Of a stretch of 30,322 nucleotides of DNA, positions 1 to 8,053 are shown piece by piece. Position 1 is the first letter of the stretch; each line of letters starts with the position of its first letter. The notes below the pieces were generated by a model. That model ran no database searches, was not told the DNA's origin, and saw only the letters and a program-made list of their open reading frames with translations. The stretch comes from H111-94 sp034436045 (GTDB taxonomy: Bacteria > Chloroflexota > Ktedonobacteria > Ktedonobacterales > Ktedonobacteraceae): the NCBI GenBank assembly GCA_034436045.1, contig DAOTVZ010000150.1:1-30322 (forward strand), written 5' to 3'. Made by a program: the position numbers and the translations under genes.

Positions 1-737
1 AAATGTATGGCGACCAACGCCTGATGACGTACCGCCTGGAGGTGACGGCGAAGAACCTGGAGACAGAAAGCACGCACGATGAATTTGGCAATTGCGTGCT
101 AAACCTGTATGTGCCACAGGTGGAGAAAACCATCGATTTTGAAGCCTGGATTGTGGTGGAGCGCCACGCGCAAGAAAAATTTCTCATAGCTGGAAATGCA
201 CTGACGGATGTACGTTACCTGGAACCATCGCGCCTGACCGAACCGGACGAGGCATTACGTAAGGCAGCGGAGACATTACAGATGGAGGGATGGCAAGGGC
301 TGGCCTTAGCCGAACGCATCAATGAGTGGGTCTATCAAACCTTTCAGTACAGGCATGATGTGACGACGATTCGCACGACAGCGGCGCAGGCTCTGGCGCT
401 GAAACAGGGGGTCTGTCAGGACTATGCACATGTGATGCTGGCACTCTGCCGCCTGTGCGGCTTGCCCGCGCGCTATGTATCCGGCCACTTGCTGGGTGAG
501 GGTGGCACGCATGCCTGGGTTGAGGTCTTGCTGCCCGCTGAAGGAGGACGCGCGCAAGTTGTGGCTTTTGATCCCACACATGGTTGTCGTGCCACCTTGA
601 GCTACCTCACTATCGCCGTTGGACGCGATTACTATGATGTCGCACCCACCTCTGGCTCCTTTCGCGCGCCTTATCCTGGCGAACTTTCCGCGCAAAAAAG
701 CGTCGGTTTGACTGCGCTGGAGTATACAAACTCTTAA
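1..737 (+). CDS. Transglutaminase-like cysteine protease family protein (5' partial)
   Basis: Only the 3' part of the gene is present; the reading frame is open to the window edge. The visible 244 residues begin inside the small beta-rich N-terminal domain typical of bacterial transglutaminase-like proteins (DEFGN motif near residues 26-30). The catalytic core follows with a complete Cys-His-Asp triad: Cys138 in GVCQDYAHVM, His170 in GTHAWVEV and Asp190 in FDPTHG. No signal peptide can be judged because the N-terminus is missing. Family members act as peptidases or transamidases; the substrate here is unknown. The ATG at base 3 is unlikely to be the true start, because the N-terminal domain normally has about 30-40 more residues. 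Confidence 0.86.
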   Translation, partial: MYGDQRLMTYRLEVTAKNLETESTHDEFGNCVLNLYVPQVEKTIDFEAWIVVERHAQEKFLIAGNALTDVRYLEPSRLTEPDEALRKAAETLQMEGWQGLALAERINEWVYQTFQYRHDVTTIRTTAAQALALKQGVCQDYAHVMLALCRLCGLPARYVSGHLLGEGGTHAWVEVLLPAEGGRAQVVAFDPTHGCRATLSYLTIAVGRDYYDVAPTSGSFRAPYPGELSAQKSVGLTALEYTNS

Positions 738-791
738 TATACCGCTTTTTTGGGCTATGGCCGATTTACTGGTGGGCCTTGCAAGATGCGT

Positions 792-992
792 TTATGTATC
801 CGTTGCGTACACATGGCTATCGCTGCCAACGCGACCCAGGGGGTCAAAACCGAGTGAAGCCGGGTCGTCAAGATGATCAATAGCAATACAATCAGGAATG
901 AAAACGCCATCCCAGCCTGTCTCTTCTGCCAGCTTTGCCAGTTCCGCTATCTCGTGAATGCTGCCACCGGGGAGTACAAATCCATAGTACAT
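792..992 (-). pseudogene. Truncated LLM-class (luciferase-like) flavin monooxygenase remnant
   Basis: The first 50 or so of 66 residues match the N-terminus of luciferase-like monooxygenases: an MYYGFVLPGG beta strand, the helix AELAKLAEETGWDGVF and the stretch FIPDCIAID. After SLGFDPL the similarity stops and the frame runs into an unrelated tail and a stop. Family members have about 280-350 residues, so over 80% of the gene is gone. The start is still intact, with AAAGGAGG (minus strand, 1008-1001) eight bases before the ATG. The remainder was probably deleted, since the oppositely oriented transglutaminase gene ends only 54 bases away. Confidence 0.6.
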
Positions 993-1037
993 GAGATAGA
1001 CCTCCTTTTGTTCGTTTAAGCTAATGATGATCGCTAG

Positions 1038-1065
1038 AGGGGAATTTCTAGTCAGAAACTCCCCT
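1038..1065 (-). terminator. Stem-loop just downstream of the kinase stop codon
   Basis: AGGGGAATTTCT (1038-1049) and AGAAACTCCCCT (1054-1065) form a 12-bp stem with one mismatch and a 4-base loop, 5 bases beyond the kinase stop. No clear T tract follows on the minus strand, so it may be a weak terminator or an mRNA-stabilising hairpin. Confidence 0.42.
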
Positions 1066-1070
1066 TGAAG

Positions 1071-3041
1071 TTATAACGGCCAGGCTTGCCCATTAGGTGG
1101 CAGCCAGACTTTTGCATTAGTAAAGGCCACGTTGGTCGGGTTGAAATCATCCTGAGCTATAACACCAATAGAGCCTCGACTATATGTGCTATCTGTGACA
1201 CTGGTCACATATTGTTCATTGACATAGAGGACGATAGAGGAACTCTGCGCGATGACCGTAATCACATTGGTCTGATTGTGCCCAATCTTGATAGCTGGAC
1301 TGGTACCTTCGCTGAGTGTTCTGACAAAACCTTGTTGATTATCGATATCCAGGCGATAGGCTGCATCTGTACTGATATGGAAAGAGTAGAAAGTGACTAA
1401 TGCCCTGTCGAAACGGAAGATGATGCCCCCTTCATCGCCTTCCTGAATGACCATCTGCACCTGGTAGGCGAAGTTGCCAAAGACGGTATTCCTGGCAGTG
1501 CAGCGATAGAAAGTGTTGCTTTGATTAATGGTGGCATGATAAGCCTTGTCGATGAACGAGCAGGTACCGCCGTCTGTTACTGTGGGAATATCGTCCCATT
1601 CGTATCCGCGCGAGTTATCAACTAGAGGATCGTTTAGCACAGGTTGACCTGAGGTAGCTTCACTATAGAGCTGTTGCCAGGCGACTGTTGTAGGCGACGG
1701 CGTAACAGCGGTTGTAGATATTGGTGTAGCTGTAGCAGTGGTAGGTGTGGTTGGAGGATTGGTTTTGTGTACGATAGGTGTGGTCGAGGAACCACCGCCG
1801 GTCGGGCCACTATGGTGCCCCCCTAGATAGATGACTATGCCAGCAAGCACAACAAGCAGCGCCAGCCCGGCAAATAGCCATGTTCTGGAAGGTGGGAACA
1901 GCAGTTGTGATTTGAGGCGAAGTGATGATTTTGCTGTTTTTGCTTCATCTGTTGTTTGGGATTTATCGGGGGCAACAACAATTGTAATCATGAGCGTGTC
2001 AGCGACGTCTGAGGCGGCATTTCCGGCAGCTTCACCGCGCACAGAGAGGCGAATTACCTGGCCGCTATGAACGCCCGCCGGGATCGTCACATTGACGCGC
2101 TTCGCTCCGGGCAGATCGAGGTTACGGCTGGTACCTTTGCGAGCTTCTTGCTGGCTGATGACCAGCGTGGTGCGCAGGATTTGAGAATCTTCGGGCAGAA
2201 AAGCTTGTCGTAAGGCATTGGCGAAGGCGGAGACGGAGGCGAAACGGTCTTTGGGATCCTTTGCCAGCGCATGCAATAACACCTCATCGACCGCTTTGGG
2301 CAGGTCAGGGCGAAAGGTGCTGGGGGGTGGGGGTGGCGTGTACAGGTGCTGATTCATCAATGCTACCAGATCACCCTGGAAGGGAGTACGCCCGACCAGC
2401 ATTTCGTAAGCCATTGTGGCCAGTGCATATTGATCGGTGGCCGCTACTGGAGAGCCTTGCCACTGTTCGGGAGCCATATAGGGAGGCGTGCCGCGTGAAG
2501 TGTTGCTCAGACTCACTTCAGTATTCATCACCTTTGCCAGTCCAAAATCGGTCAGCAACAGGTCGGGTGCATCCAGCTTTCCCGTCGTATAGCGTAGCAG
2601 GAAGTTGGAGGGTTTCACATCGAGGTGGAGAATTTGACGGTCATGGGCGTGTTGCAGTGCGCTTGCAGCCTGCTCGACCATCTCGACAACGGTTGTCGGC
2701 GAGAGTTTGCCCGCACCGCCATGTTGTTCGAGCCACTCCTTTAGCGTTCCTTCCATGCGCACGGGCATGACCATGTATGGATAGATTTCGCCATCGATGG
2801 TCACTTCTCCGTAGTCATAGAGTGGCAGAATGTGAGGATGATCTAGCGTCGCAACGGCTTTGGCTTCGCGTAAGAAGAGCCGTTGGGCATCGGGATTATC
2901 GAGGATGTTGGGATTGATAACCTTGATAGCGACCTGCTTGTTCAGGTGCATGTTCTCGGCCAGGTACACGTAGCCCATACCTCCCTTGCCAATGCGGTGC
3001 AGGAGGCGGTAATGGCCAATTTGCGTTCCCTCTTGTAGCAT
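1071..3041 (-). CDS. Membrane Ser/Thr protein kinase with DnaJ-C-like segment and outer beta-sandwich domain
   Basis: Pkn-type (Hanks) kinase. Seen, numbered from the upstream GTG at 3050: Gly-rich loop GKGGMGYVY (21-29), ATP lysine in VAIKV (43), catalytic loop HLDVKPSN (Asp144; the usual HRD Arg is Leu), DFG at 168-170 and APE near 194. Residues about 318-362 (VTIPAGVHSGQVIRL, then TLMITIVV) resemble the substrate-binding C-terminal domain of DnaJ. A transmembrane helix lies at about 389-410, then a Thr/Pro linker, then an outer domain (about 480-655) that looks like a LamG or DUF1080-type beta-sandwich. The GTG at 3050 lies inside the AAAGGTGG ribosome binding site of the ATG at 3041, so I place the start at 3041 (656 residues). 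It probably senses an external ligand; the ligand is unknown. Confidence 0.9.
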   Translation of the reverse strand: MLQEGTQIGHYRLLHRIGKGGMGYVYLAENMHLNKQVAIKVINPNILDNPDAQRLFLREAKAVATLDHPHILPLYDYGEVTIDGEIYPYMVMPVRMEGTLKEWLEQHGGAGKLSPTTVVEMVEQAASALQHAHDRQILHLDVKPSNFLLRYTTGKLDAPDLLLTDFGLAKVMNTEVSLSNTSRGTPPYMAPEQWQGSPVAATDQYALATMAYEMLVGRTPFQGDLVALMNQHLYTPPPPPSTFRPDLPKAVDEVLLHALAKDPKDRFASVSAFANALRQAFLPEDSQILRTTLVISQQEARKGTSRNLDLPGAKRVNVTIPAGVHSGQVIRLSVRGEAAGNAASDVADTLMITIVVAPDKSQTTDEAKTAKSSLRLKSQLLFPPSRTWLFAGLALLVVLAGIVIYLGGHHSGPTGGGSSTTPIVHKTNPPTTPTTATATPISTTAVTPSPTTVAWQQLYSEATSGQPVLNDPLVDNSRGYEWDDIPTVTDGGTCSFIDKAYHATINQSNTFYRCTARNTVFGNFAYQVQMVIQEGDEGGIIFRFDRALVTFYSFHISTDAAYRLDIDNQQGFVRTLSEGTSPAIKIGHNQTNVITVIAQSSSIVLYVNEQYVTSVTDSTYSRGSIGVIAQDDFNPTNVAFTNAKVWLPPNGQAWPL

Positions 3042-3365
3042 TGTTTCCACCTTTCTACATTAGTGGGCTGTGGTGATGTGGGGCGGTTAGAATGCCGTAC
3101 CTGTTGAAAAAAGGCAGAATGATGGATTCCAATTATAGATAATTCAGGCTATCTTTCTTATAGCCATTTATCCTCTAGGGATAAGAAGTTGATGAGCTAC
3201 CGAGTTACGGATGGCTAATCAATGCTATTATATCAAACGACCTTTCCAGTGTAAATTTAAAGACAAATATGTATTCTTTACTAGCGAAATGCAAGTTTGC
3301 AACTCCATTCCAGGCATTACGTAGTTGTGTTGGAAGACGAATAATGGTCGGAATGGAGCTATCTT
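3042..3365. other. Divergent intergenic region between kinase and MutS-like genes
   Basis: This 324-base gap must hold promoters for both divergent genes. On the plus strand, TGC-TATTAT at 3223-3231 fits an extended -10 box, about 130 bases before the MutS-like start, with no good -35. On the minus strand a perfect TATAAT lies at 3137-3132, about 90 bases before the kinase start, also without a clear -35. A small palindrome GGCTAT-N7-ATAGCC (3147-3165) sits beside it and could be an operator. No reading frame with a credible start was seen. Confidence 0.35.
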
Positions 3366-5228
3366 GTGATATCTGCTAAAAAACAGGCGAAACTGGCGCT
3401 GCTCGAACGGCAAGTGAAGCGTGTTGAGTCCCGCATGACATATTTGAATATGCGCAGCAATAGCTTGAAAGGGCAGCAATTACTTATTTTTGTGGGCGGC
3501 ACCATTGTTACGATTGGTGCCTTTACTATCTTTTTCATCCTGGGCATTCTGGCTTTGATCGCAATGGTTGTGGCGCTCTGGTGGGCGTTTCGCCAGAGCA
3601 GTAAGCTGGATCGCAGCTATGTCAAATTTCAGGTCTTGCGACGCTTTTATGAGATGCAGATTGCACGTATCAAACTCGATTGGGAGAAGCTGCCGCCAGA
3701 GCCATTTGATGATACCTATAAAGATCATCCCTTTGAGCTAGACCTGGATGTGACCGGCGAACGCTCTCTCCATCGGCTCATCAATACCGCCGTCTCGTTT
3801 GAGGGTAGCGAAATTTTGCGTGAATGGTTGCTCAATAGAGGGCCTGATCTGGATACGATTTATGAACGACAAAATATTATTCGTGAGCTAACACCCTTAA
3901 CACGTTTTCGTGGCAAACTCTTGCTCAATGCGTTGTATGCTACACGTTTGTCACGTCAGATGATGGACGCGGAACAACTGCTCGCGTGGTTAGAGAAAGA
4001 GCAAGGGTCGGGTGCTTCGTTTTCAACGCTGATGATTGGCATTATCCTCTCAGCAGTATTTTTTATAGCGTTGATCCTCTATATTGCCGGTCTGCTTTCC
4101 CCGCTCTTCTGTATTGCGGCGCTGCTGCTCTCGCTGATCTGGTTCTTTGCCAGGCGGCGTGAGATTGGCTATATGGCCAGTGATGCTGAGCTGGTGAGCA
4201 ACACGCTTGAGCAACTGGAGCCTATTTTTAGCTATCTGGAAAGCTACCCGTACAAACGGCATCGCTATCTCAAGCAGCTTTGTGAGCCGTTCTATCTACA
4301 TCCCGATAAACGCCCCTCGCTTCTCTTGAAGCAACTTGCCAGCTTGACCCGGCAGGCGAGGTTGCAACAGAGCGCCGAAGCCTGGACGGCTATAAATGCC
4401 TTGATCCCACTTGGCATGTATGTCTCGTATCGCTGGCATCGCTACAAAGCGCTGCTGACCGAGGTATTACCCGATTGGCTAGATACCTGGTATGAGCTAG
4501 AGGCTCTCTGCTCACTGGCGAACTTTGCTTATCTCAATCCTGAGTATGTCATGCCAGAAGTGGTGCCGGATAAGTATGCGCCGAGAGGTATGCTCTATGA
4601 AGCTAAAGGGCTGGGCCACCCTCTCTTACCGCCGGAGCATAAAGTCGTCAACGATTTCTCGCTCAGCGAGGCAGGCGATATCATGCTCATTACCGGCTCC
4701 AATATGGCGGGCAAGAGTACCTTCTTGCGCACACTGGGCATCAACCTGTGTCTGGCCTATGTGGGTGCGCCGGTCAACGCAACCTCGATGCGGGTGACGC
4801 TGTTTGAACTCTATGCCTGTATCAAAGTCACCGACTCTGTGACGGACGGTTACTCGTACTTCTATGCCGAGGTACGCCGTCTCAAAGGACTCCTGACGCG
4901 CCTGGAAGAGCAGCCGCTGCACCCGATCTTCTTTTTAATCGATGAAATCTTCAAGGGTACCAATAACCGCGAGCGCCTGATCGGCAGTAACGCCTATATC
5001 CATGCACTGGTTGGCAAACGCTGTGTAGGAGCTATCTCGACACATGACCTGGAACTGGTCAAGCTCTCCGAAACGTTGCTCGAAATCAAGAATTTCCATT
5101 TCCGCGAAGACGTGCTTGATGGGAAGATGGTCTTCCACTATAAATTACGTCCCGGCCCTTCACCAACAACCAACGCGCTCAAAATCATGGAACTAGAAGG
5201 CTTGCCAACAAAGGTCTATCAGTTGTAG
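3366..5228 (+). CDS. Membrane-anchored MutS-family ATPase
   Basis: The C-terminal third is a MutS domain V ATPase: Walker A GSNMAGKS (444-451), Walker B FFLIDE (Asp526-Glu527) followed by FKGTNNRER, and the STHD switch (His560). A MutS core-like helical region precedes it. The protein lacks the mismatch-binding N-terminal domain (no Phe-x-Glu motif). Instead it carries two hydrophobic blocks, about 38-75 and 219-262, each long enough for a two-helix hairpin. At 620 residues it is shorter than MutS (about 850). It starts at GTG 3366, with GGAG about 8 bases upstream. It belongs to the poorly studied membrane MutS-like group; a role in mismatch repair should not be assumed. Confidence 0.85.
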   Translation: MISAKKQAKLALLERQVKRVESRMTYLNMRSNSLKGQQLLIFVGGTIVTIGAFTIFFILGILALIAMVVALWWAFRQSSKLDRSYVKFQVLRRFYEMQIARIKLDWEKLPPEPFDDTYKDHPFELDLDVTGERSLHRLINTAVSFEGSEILREWLLNRGPDLDTIYERQNIIRELTPLTRFRGKLLLNALYATRLSRQMMDAEQLLAWLEKEQGSGASFSTLMIGIILSAVFFIALILYIAGLLSPLFCIAALLLSLIWFFARRREIGYMASDAELVSNTLEQLEPIFSYLESYPYKRHRYLKQLCEPFYLHPDKRPSLLLKQLASLTRQARLQQSAEAWTAINALIPLGMYVSYRWHRYKALLTEVLPDWLDTWYELEALCSLANFAYLNPEYVMPEVVPDKYAPRGMLYEAKGLGHPLLPPEHKVVNDFSLSEAGDIMLITGSNMAGKSTFLRTLGINLCLAYVGAPVNATSMRVTLFELYACIKVTDSVTDGYSYFYAEVRRLKGLLTRLEEQPLHPIFFLIDEIFKGTNNRERLIGSNAYIHALVGKRCVGAISTHDLELVKLSETLLEIKNFHFREDVLDGKMVFHYKLRPGPSPTTNALKIMELEGLPTKVYQL

Positions 5229-5242
5229 TATCACTTGATCAT

Positions 5243-5359
5243 TTGCTCCTTGCCTGGTGAGTTAAAATAAAGCGCGCATGCATTATCCTCTATGGGAGAA
5301 TCTGTTTGCATGGAAGGTATCTCAGCTACCAACCTGTTGCTGACACCAGCAAGGAGCAA
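5243..5359 (+). promoter_or_regulatory. Long inverted repeat covering the lipoprotein ribosome binding site
   Basis: TTGCTCCTTGCCTGGTG (5243-5259) pairs with CACCAGCAAGGAGCAA (5344-5359), leaving one bulged C, around an 84-base interior. Inside, CATGCA (about 5277) can pair with TGCATG (about 5307), and GGTA/TACC gives a small hairpin. The right arm contains AAGGAG (5351-5356), the best ribosome binding site for the ATG at 5371. In RNA the left arm would hide it. This looks like a structured leader or translational switch, though a processing hairpin for the upstream gene is possible. Confidence 0.45.
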
Positions 5360-5370
5360 GTATTAAGAAG

Positions 5371-5847
5371 ATGGAAAAAAATAGCTCTTTCTCCTCTCCT
5401 ATAAGAAGAGGATATCCTTATCTATACGGAATGACGATAGCGTTGATCCTTCTGAGTTACGTTTCTCTTTTGCTGACAAGTTGTGCCACCTCTACGAAGC
5501 AACAGGGTAGTACACCAACACCAACCTCGCCCGGCAATTCTCTCACTACTCCCTCTCCATCTTTGCTCACACAACAGTATCAGTTTACCGCACAAGATAG
5601 TGGAAGAACGCTCATCTATCCTGTCACTTCGCGCTTTGGTATCATTCTCAGCGCGCAGCAGTATCCAAAAAAGCAGCTCCAGGTCTCTTGCATCCCTGCT
5701 GGGGTGTTAGGAAGTATCTCAAACATTCCAGCGGTCGCGCCACCCCTGTATGCTGTCAGGTATGAAGGCGTAAAGCCGGGTACCTGTATCATCAAAGATG
5801 GAAACTTTCATCTCACGGTGATTATTGTGCCTTATTCTGGCGCTTAA
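5371..5847 (+). CDS. Small secreted lipoprotein of unknown function
   Basis: A hydrophobic signal segment (about 20-34) leads to the lipobox LLTSC, with the lipidated Cys at 38. A Thr/Pro/Ser-rich spacer follows, then a beta-rich domain of about 90 residues (QDSGRTLIYPVTSRFGIIL to FHLTVIIV). The pattern of the mature part recalls chagasin-like beta-sandwich inhibitors, but this is weak and I do not assign it. The best ribosome binding site, AAGGAG, is 14 bases from the ATG, longer than usual; the nearer AAGAAG could serve instead. It ends tail-to-tail with the Nramp gene, overlapping by 4 bases. Confidence 0.78.
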   Translation: MEKNSSFSSPIRRGYPYLYGMTIALILLSYVSLLLTSCATSTKQQGSTPTPTSPGNSLTTPSPSLLTQQYQFTAQDSGRTLIYPVTSRFGIILSAQQYPKKQLQVSCIPAGVLGSISNIPAVAPPLYAVRYEGVKPGTCIIKDGNFHLTVIIVPYSGA

Positions 5848-7166
5848 TGGATGAAAGTCTGGAATAGTAAGCTGCCAGCCATATAGAGGCCAAAGCACAT
5901 GACGAGGCCAGACATGGCCCACGCAATGTATTTTTGTAATCCTTTCAGGCGATACTCTACTGGCAGAGCTACCTGTTCTAGTGCCAGCAGGAAACCCAGT
6001 ACAATGGGCAATAGCAGAGCGTTCATCACTTCGATGTCGAGCGTCAGGCTAATTAGTGGAATACCAGAGAGAACGAGCAATGCGCCGCCTACGTGCGCCA
6101 GGGTGTAGATTGTGTAGAACACCCTGGCCTTTTTGAAGGGCAGATTCAAGCTGTGTTTAAAGCCGAAGGCTTCACCGATGCCCCACGCACCGGCAACAGA
6201 GACGACAAGGGCGGCCAGAAAGCCCGCACCAGCCATGCCCAGGCCACAGAAGATGATCGCGGGTGTTGCACCGAGCGCTGGTTTCAGTGCCCCGGCGATA
6301 TCCTGGATAGTATTTAGTGACGCACCGGGATGCGTTTTGCCAATCGTGGCAGCCGTAGCGATGACGACCGCGACCATAATCACCTGTGTGAGTACTGCAC
6401 CGATGCGTGTATCCCAACGTGCCGCCTTGAGCTGGTTCTTTCCCAGGTGCTTGTCTATCACCGCTCCCTGCTGGTAGAAGACCATCCAGGGCATTATTAC
6501 CGCGCCGACGTTGGCGGCCAGCAGGAAGAGATAGTTGCTCTGTGTAATTGGTAATGCGGTAAGGCCGTGCGTCATTGCCGGTAAGCTGGGATGAACCAGG
6601 AAGGCCGCTATCACGAAGAAGAGTTCGAGCAGGCCAACGGCAATACCAATGCGCTCGACCCGGCGATAGCTACCCGTCAGGCCAATAAGAACGAGCAAGA
6701 GAGTTACAACGGGTACAGAAAACCACAGGGGGATATGAAGCATTTCTCCTACGCCCGCAATACCGACAAACTCTGTTACCAGCGCACCGATAGCAGAGAC
6801 GAAGAGCGTGATAACGGAAACAGCGGCCCAGCCCATGCCGAAGTGCTGGCGGATGAGTTCACCATGTCCCCGGCGTGTGATGACGCCCAGACGCACCGTC
6901 ATTTCTTGCACGACATAAAGGAAAGGAATAAGCAGGAGTTGGGGCAGAATCATGGTGTAGCCCCATTGTGCCCCTGACTGCGCGGCGGTGATGATGCTGC
7001 CGGCGTCCGTATCGGCTAACATCACCATTAAACCAGGCCCAATAATAGCGAGCCATAGAAGCATACGTTTGAGGATACTGATAGTGCAGGTATCCTGTTG
7101 AGAGTTGTCTGGCTCGCCCACAAGAGGTAACGTTGTTATCTCAAACTTTTTCTGCCGAACACTCAT
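5844..7166 (-). CDS. Nramp-family metal ion transporter with altered metal-site motifs
   Basis: A 440-residue polytopic protein with about 11 hydrophobic helices and the Nramp (MntH-like) fold signatures. Helix 1 has LADTDAGS: the usual DPGN metal site reads DAGS (54-57). Helix 6 has GAVIMPWMVF: the usual MPH reads MPW (Met225-Pro226-Trp227), and the Asn that normally follows is Met. The sulfur ligand Met225 is kept, but helix-1 Asn is Ser. In canonical Nramps these residues bind Mn2+ or Fe2+, so the substrate here may differ. The ATG at 7166 has only a weak ribosome binding site. Two palindromes upstream suggest control by a DtxR/MntR-type repressor. Confidence 0.85.
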   Translation of the reverse strand: MSVRQKKFEITTLPLVGEPDNSQQDTCTISILKRMLLWLAIIGPGLMVMLADTDAGSIITAAQSGAQWGYTMILPQLLLIPFLYVVQEMTVRLGVITRRGHGELIRQHFGMGWAAVSVITLFVSAIGALVTEFVGIAGVGEMLHIPLWFSVPVVTLLLVLIGLTGSYRRVERIGIAVGLLELFFVIAAFLVHPSLPAMTHGLTALPITQSNYLFLLAANVGAVIMPWMVFYQQGAVIDKHLGKNQLKAARWDTRIGAVLTQVIMVAVVIATAATIGKTHPGASLNTIQDIAGALKPALGATPAIIFCGLGMAGAGFLAALVVSVAGAWGIGEAFGFKHSLNLPFKKARVFYTIYTLAHVGGALLVLSGIPLISLTLDIEVMNALLLPIVLGFLLALEQVALPVEYRLKGLQKYIAWAMSGLVMCFGLYMAGSLLFQTFIH

Positions 7167-7209
7167 CTACTAAAAACGCTTTCCAGGAAACGAAATCAGA
7201 TTATGTTAA

Positions 7210-7229
7210 ATATTAGGGCAGGCTAATAT
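7210..7229. promoter_or_regulatory. Palindromic operator candidate upstream of the Nramp gene (site 1)
   Basis: ATATTAG-N6-CTAATAT, a perfect 7-bp inverted repeat. The core TTAGGGCAGGCTAA resembles DtxR/IdeR/MntR-type boxes (TTAGG...CTAA). It lies about 44 bases upstream of the Nramp start. Confidence 0.5.
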
Positions 7230-7246
7230 CCGAGTTAGCCAGTCAG

Positions 7247-7264
7247 ATATTAGCACACACTAAT
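7247..7264. promoter_or_regulatory. Palindromic operator candidate upstream of the Nramp gene (site 2)
   Basis: ATTAG-N6-CTAAT again, with a different spacer (CACACA) and its centre 37 bases from site 1. The same arm and spacer lengths in two copies argue for a real binding site. The rest of the gap to the Hsp20 start at 7511 shows only a TAATAC -10-like box near 7451. Confidence 0.45.
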
Positions 7265-7510
7265 GCGAAAATGCAAGGCTGGACGGTAGGGTATGTCTCA
7301 AGCGTAACTTTTTGGCATTACTCTATGCCTGTGCAATGTATCGTTGTAGGTGCGCATTCTTGCGGTCGCCCTGTGCGCTTGTGTGCCTGGTTGTGGGTGG
7401 CAATGCTGAAACTTCCTTGCGTAGCGAACCGTGAAACGTATGGGTTTGGATAATACTGATTGGATAGTCTAAGAGTTCTGGAACGACGGCGAAGGATGGA
7501 GAGACAGACG

Positions 7511-7999
7511 ATGAGCGAAGCCACGAAAGATAGAGCAGAACGGCCAGAAGAGCAGCAAAGTAGCATGCCCGTGTCTCAGCATAATCAGTCACAAGGACGG
7601 CAGACGCAAGAGCGAGAGAAGGTGCAACAACCGCCAATAAAGATGTATCGCACGGTAGATCGTCTGATGGTTGCTGCGCCCATGCCTGGGATGGAGCCGG
7701 AGGATATCGTTGTGGAGGTCAAACCAGACGGGCGTCTGTTACTACACGGCCAATTGCGCGGTCTGCTCAAAGATATTAAAGAACTGCTGGTAGATGAGTG
7801 GAGCGCAGGCTATTATCAGCGTGAAATATCGTTACCCAATAGCGTGGATGGCGAGCATGCCAATGTCAACTACGGCAACGGCGTTCTTGTGGTGACACTT
7901 CCGATCAGTCAGCAGAATGTTCCGGCAGTGTTAACGCTGGCGAAAACCGGTGCTGCGCGTGGTGAACGTGTGGGCAATGTAGGTCACCAGACGCGCTAG
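7511..7999 (+). CDS. Hsp20/alpha-crystallin family small heat-shock protein
   Basis: An ATP-independent holdase chaperone that binds unfolding proteins. From the ATG at 7511 (GGAGA 8 bases upstream) it has 162 residues: a polar Gln/Glu-rich N-terminal arm of about 45, then an alpha-crystallin domain starting at KMYRTVDRLMVAAPMPGMEPEDI. The domain includes GRLLLHGQL, YYQREISLP and the late motif NGVLVVTLPI. An in-frame TTG at 7460 would add 17 residues but lacks a ribosome binding site. A small Cys-rich gene follows 54 bases later, and the pair ends at a strong terminator. Confidence 0.88.
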   Translation: MSEATKDRAERPEEQQSSMPVSQHNQSQGRQTQEREKVQQPPIKMYRTVDRLMVAAPMPGMEPEDIVVEVKPDGRLLLHGQLRGLLKDIKELLVDEWSAGYYQREISLPNSVDGEHANVNYGNGVLVVTLPISQQNVPAVLTLAKTGAARGERVGNVGHQTR

Positions 8000-8053
8000 G
8001 GATGTTCGCTCTTCTATAATGAGTCGAGTAGAATATAGAGAAAGGAATTGATT

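Noticed and set aside
2261..2770. 169-codon plus-strand frame inside the kinase gene
   Set aside because: Antisense shadow of the kinase catalytic domain, with Arg/Pro/Cys-rich composition and no ribosome binding site.
3048..3050. GTG start for the Ser/Thr kinase
   Set aside because: It falls inside the AAAGGTGG ribosome binding site that serves the ATG at 3041.
7247..7266. Possible CIRCE element (TTAGCAC...) before hsp20
   Set aside because: Only TTAGCAC matches. The second half is CTAATG after 6 bases, not GAGTGCTAA after 9, and the same arm/spacer layout recurs at 7210 without the CIRCE core.
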